Below are positions 5,752 through 7,176 of a stretch of 7,176 bases of DNA, piece after piece (position 1 is the stretch's first letter; each line of letters opens with the position of its first letter). The position numbers and the translations under genes were made by a program. This stretch comes from Spirochaetota bacterium (GTDB lineage: Bacteria > Spirochaetota > UBA4802 > JAFGJZ01): NCBI GenBank assembly GCA_023396665.1, contig JAEWVL010000019.1, positions 1 through 7,176 of the forward strand. The letters run 5' to 3'. The notes under the pieces were generated by a model. That model was given only the letters and a program-made list of their open reading frames with translations. It had not been told where the DNA came from and did no database searches.

Positions 5752-5913
5752 TCACCGATGTTTAACGATCGAATAATTTTTCGCTTTTTTCAGTTGAATA
5801 AGATCGGAGCCCTCTCTGTGAATATTCAGTGCAAGTGTTTTTTTCAGCCGCAGGATCCGATCTGGGCACAGCTTGTACTCGCTGTTGATGTAGTCTATCT
5901 GTGAATCAGTCAT
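5752..5913 (-). CDS. small hypothetical protein, 53 residues
   Basis: A short minus-strand ORF starting MTDSQIDYINSEYKLCPDRI and ending SIVKHR. The ATG (5913-5911) has AGAGGT (complement of 5921-5926) seven bases upstream, an ideal position, and this is the main support. The product is soluble, rich in Lys, Arg, Asp and Glu, and probably helical, with one Cys. It has no signal peptide, membrane segment or recognised domain. The IS630 element lies only about 84 bases upstream of its start, so the IS may have separated the gene from its original promoter. It could also be the 5' remnant of a longer gene, but the sequence after the stop does not continue as an obvious coding frame. Function unknown. 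Confidence 0.5.
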   Translation of the reverse strand: MTDSQIDYINSEYKLCPDRILRLKKTLALNIHREGSDLIQLKKAKNYSIVKHR

Positions 5914-6004
5914 AATTGTTACCTCTGTATGTATAATGTAAAAGAGGGCTGTTTTGTTGGTGAGCCATCAGATTTTTTGGTAATTTGAAAAAACTTAGAG
6001 CGGT

Positions 6005-6610
6005 TTACGAATCAATTAATACATAACCGCATGAAGTATACCAACCCAAAGCGTCTTTTTTTGTAATAGCTCGTAACACTTCGGCTAAAGCCTTTGTTAT
6101 CTCTTCTTCGCTTCTACCTTTAATCTTGCGCAAATAAGCCTTAACCTTTGACCACATTTTCTCAATTGGATTCATATCTGGACTATAAGGTGGCAGATAT
6201 AGTAATTTTGCACCTCGGCGTTCAATGGCTTTTCTAATTTCTGGCCCTTTATGAGCAGGCAGATTATCCATTATTACAAGATCCGTTTTCTTCAGTTTCG
6301 GACAGAGCACTTTTGATATAAAGACTTGGAATACAGCTGCATCTGTTGCGCCACTGACCATCATGCTTTCTGTTCTTCCAGTGAAATGTATTGCAGACAG
6401 TATCGTCGTCGTTGTCCAACTTCGACCCGGAACGGACTCATAAACTCGATCTCCCCGAAGACTCCTTCCATATAAGCGGGTCATATTGTTTTGAATACCA
6501 CTTTCATCGATAAAAACAAGGTTTTTCGCACTTATTCCTTTCGAAAACTCTTTCCATTGATCTCTTTTTTGCGCTATTACCTTTTGCTTTTGTTCTATTG
6601 CCCTAAAAAG
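6005..6610 (-). CDS. IS630 transposase, 3' frame (DDE catalytic domain)
   Basis: 201 codons of open frame entered after the A8 run, shifted by one base from the 5' frame. It reads LFRAIEQKQKV and continues without a stop to TAA at 6007-6005, inside the left terminal repeat. There is no start codon with a ribosome binding site at its beginning, so it depends on the upstream frame. The DDE triad is complete: Asp35 (VFIDESG), Asp115 (LVIMDNLPAHKG) and Glu150 (YSPDMNPIE), with 34 residues between the last two, as expected for this family. Removing one base in the A8 run, or in the following T5 run, would join both frames into a 312-residue transposase of normal length. Either frameshifting or slippage produces the full enzyme, or the copy is broken. 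Confidence 0.85.
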   Translation of the reverse strand, partial: LFRAIEQKQKVIAQKRDQWKEFSKGISAKNLVFIDESGIQNNMTRLYGRSLRGDRVYESVPGRSWTTTTILSAIHFTGRTESMMVSGATDAAVFQVFISKVLCPKLKKTDLVIMDNLPAHKGPEIRKAIERRGAKLLYLPPYSPDMNPIEKMWSKVKAYLRKIKGRSEEEITKALAEVLRAITKKDALGWYTSCGYVLIDS

Positions 6611-6944
6611 TTTTTTTTAACCTGTATCCTAATTTTTGGACCATTCGAAATACCGAAGTTAGGCTGCCTTTATTACCTACGAGATCATTTAATTCTGACA
6701 AGGTTGCATCTGAGTTCTTCTCTAAATGTTCTTTTACTTTTTTTATATCTTTTAATGAAAATACAGACGGTCGTCCTCCTCCGTGTTTTCGAGGAGCAAT
6801 GTTTCCAGTTTCTTCTTCAAGCTCGATTAAGTAGTTCAGCCCAGTTCTACTGATTTTAAAGAGTCTTAATATTTCTGCCTTTTTCATGTGCTCTTTTTTG
6901 TAAGCATCTAATACCAATTGACGAAAATCAGCTGAGTATGCCAT
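6603..6944 (-). CDS. IS630 transposase, 5' frame (DNA-binding domain)
   Basis: 113 residues from MAYSADFRQLVLDAYKK to LKKTF. I choose the ATG at 6944-6942 because AGGAGG (complement of 6950-6955) lies five bases upstream; the in-frame ATG at 6968 has no such site. It carries the N-terminal part of an IS630-type transposase: a helix-turn-helix at about residues 5-42 (DAYKKEHMKKAEILRLFKIS), a Gly/Arg-rich linker (RKHGGGRPS), and a second winged-helix-like segment at about 62-108. This region binds the terminal inverted repeats. The frame ends at TAG just after an A8 run (6618-6611), where the downstream catalytic frame begins. Alone it lacks catalytic residues, so it would at most bind DNA. Confidence 0.85.
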   Translation of the reverse strand: MAYSADFRQLVLDAYKKEHMKKAEILRLFKISRTGLNYLIELEEETGNIAPRKHGGGRPSVFSLKDIKKVKEHLEKNSDATLSELNDLVGNKGSLTSVFRMVQKLGYRLKKTF

Positions 6945-7069
6945 AAATGCCTCCTGTTTCTCTGACATTTTATGACAATTGTTTCAAATTAATACTCTTT
7001 TTTGATGTATTGTGCTATTTATTTCGTAAACCGCTCTAGGAGTCCGGGAAGTTGATTAATTACTGGACT

Positions 7070-7176
7070 TGTCATTTTTCAAAATACTGACCCCCTCAAA
7101 ATCACTTTATTGACCCCCCTAAAAACGGTATGCTGACCCCCCTTAAAAAATGACCATGGTGCCTTTCAACTGGAGG
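7070..7176 (+). mobile_element. probable left end of an IS21-like element, cut by window edge
   Basis: From TGTCATTTTTCAAAA (7070-7084) onward there are three near-identical repeats: TGACCCCCTCAAAA (7088), TGACCCCCCTAAAAA (7111) and TGACCCCCCTTAAAAA (7134). They are spaced exactly 23 bp. Terminal TG and multiple phased internal repeats of this kind are known at IS21-family ends, where they are thought to bind transposase. ACTGGAGG at the very end of the window would be the ribosome binding site of the first gene (istA-like), which is outside. No coding sequence is visible, so the family call is inference from the end structure. Confidence 0.6.
7088..7150 (+). repeat. three TGACCCCC repeats at 23-bp spacing
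   Basis: The copies start at 7088, 7111 and 7134. Each is TGA, five or six C, one or two T (or TC), then an A-run. The two 23-bp steps place all copies on roughly the same face of the helix, as expected for binding sites of a multimeric protein. They probably belong to the IS end that contains them. Confidence 0.8.

Larger units (their letters stand above)
5998..7036 (-). mobile_element. complete IS630-family insertion sequence, 1039 bp
   Basis: The ends are a perfect 14-bp inverted repeat, GAGCGGTTTACGAA (5998-6011) and TTCGTAAACCGCTC (7023-7036). It is flanked on both sides by TA (5996-5997 and 7037-7038), the target duplication typical of IS630/Tc1-mariner transposition. It holds one transposase gene on the minus strand, split into two frames. 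The element is clearly AT-richer than the flanking host genes, consistent with transfer from elsewhere. Removing it and one TA joins the sequences ending at 5997 and starting at 7039. Confidence 0.93.

Noticed and set aside
7088..7150. CRISPR array
   Set aside because: The repeats are only about 15 bases, the spacers 7-9 bases, and the repeats vary. The 23-bp phasing fits binding sites at an IS end better.

Overview
The window looks like an accessory-flavoured stretch of a Gram-negative bacterial chromosome. It carries single metabolic and regulatory genes with clear Shine-Dalgarno sites, followed by a repeat-rich gap and two insertion sequences. The genes give no firm taxonomic marker. A spirochaete-like or other free-living environmental host is only a weak impression. 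Host genes have mixed, moderately GC-rich codons, while the IS630 element is visibly AT-richer.

Layout, left half. Bases 1-195 are the 5' end of a minus-strand gene that runs off the window. It is divergent from a membrane-bound diguanylate cyclase (433-1584, +), with promoters presumed between them. The cyclase ends inside a perfect 20-bp palindrome that probably stops transcription in both directions, because a convergent enolase-superfamily gene (mandelate racemase-like dehydratase or racemase, 1636-2862, -) ends just beyond it. The enolase gene has a roughly 300-bp upstream region that is open in frame but has no start signal. Divergent to it is a likely two-gene unit: an exported LEA14/WHy-like protein (3171-3668, +) and an AraC-family regulator (3691-4560, +). 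A separate cysteine hydrolase of the isochorismatase family follows (4688-5236, +).

Layout, right half. Bases 5237-5620 hold no credible protein. They hold two degenerate 56-57 bp tandem units, then a textbook extended -10 promoter, then a chain of five closely packed hairpins ending in C5G10. This is the least explained part of the window and may be a structured RNA or a palindromic mobile repeat. A 53-codon minus-strand ORF with a good ribosome binding site lies at 5752-5913.

Bases 5998-7036 are a complete 1039-bp IS630-family element with 14-bp perfect terminal inverted repeats and a TA target duplication. Its transposase is split by one base at an A8 run. From about 7070 to the window end are three TGACCCCC repeats at exactly 23-bp spacing and a terminal ribosome binding site, most likely the start of an IS21-like element whose genes lie outside.

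Functionally, the host genes do not form one obvious pathway. The cyclase links to c-di-GMP signalling, the enolase homologue to sugar-acid or other carboxylate metabolism, and the AraC protein probably controls its own small unit or a neighbour. The two insertion sequences and the repeat cluster mark the right third as an insertion-tolerant region.
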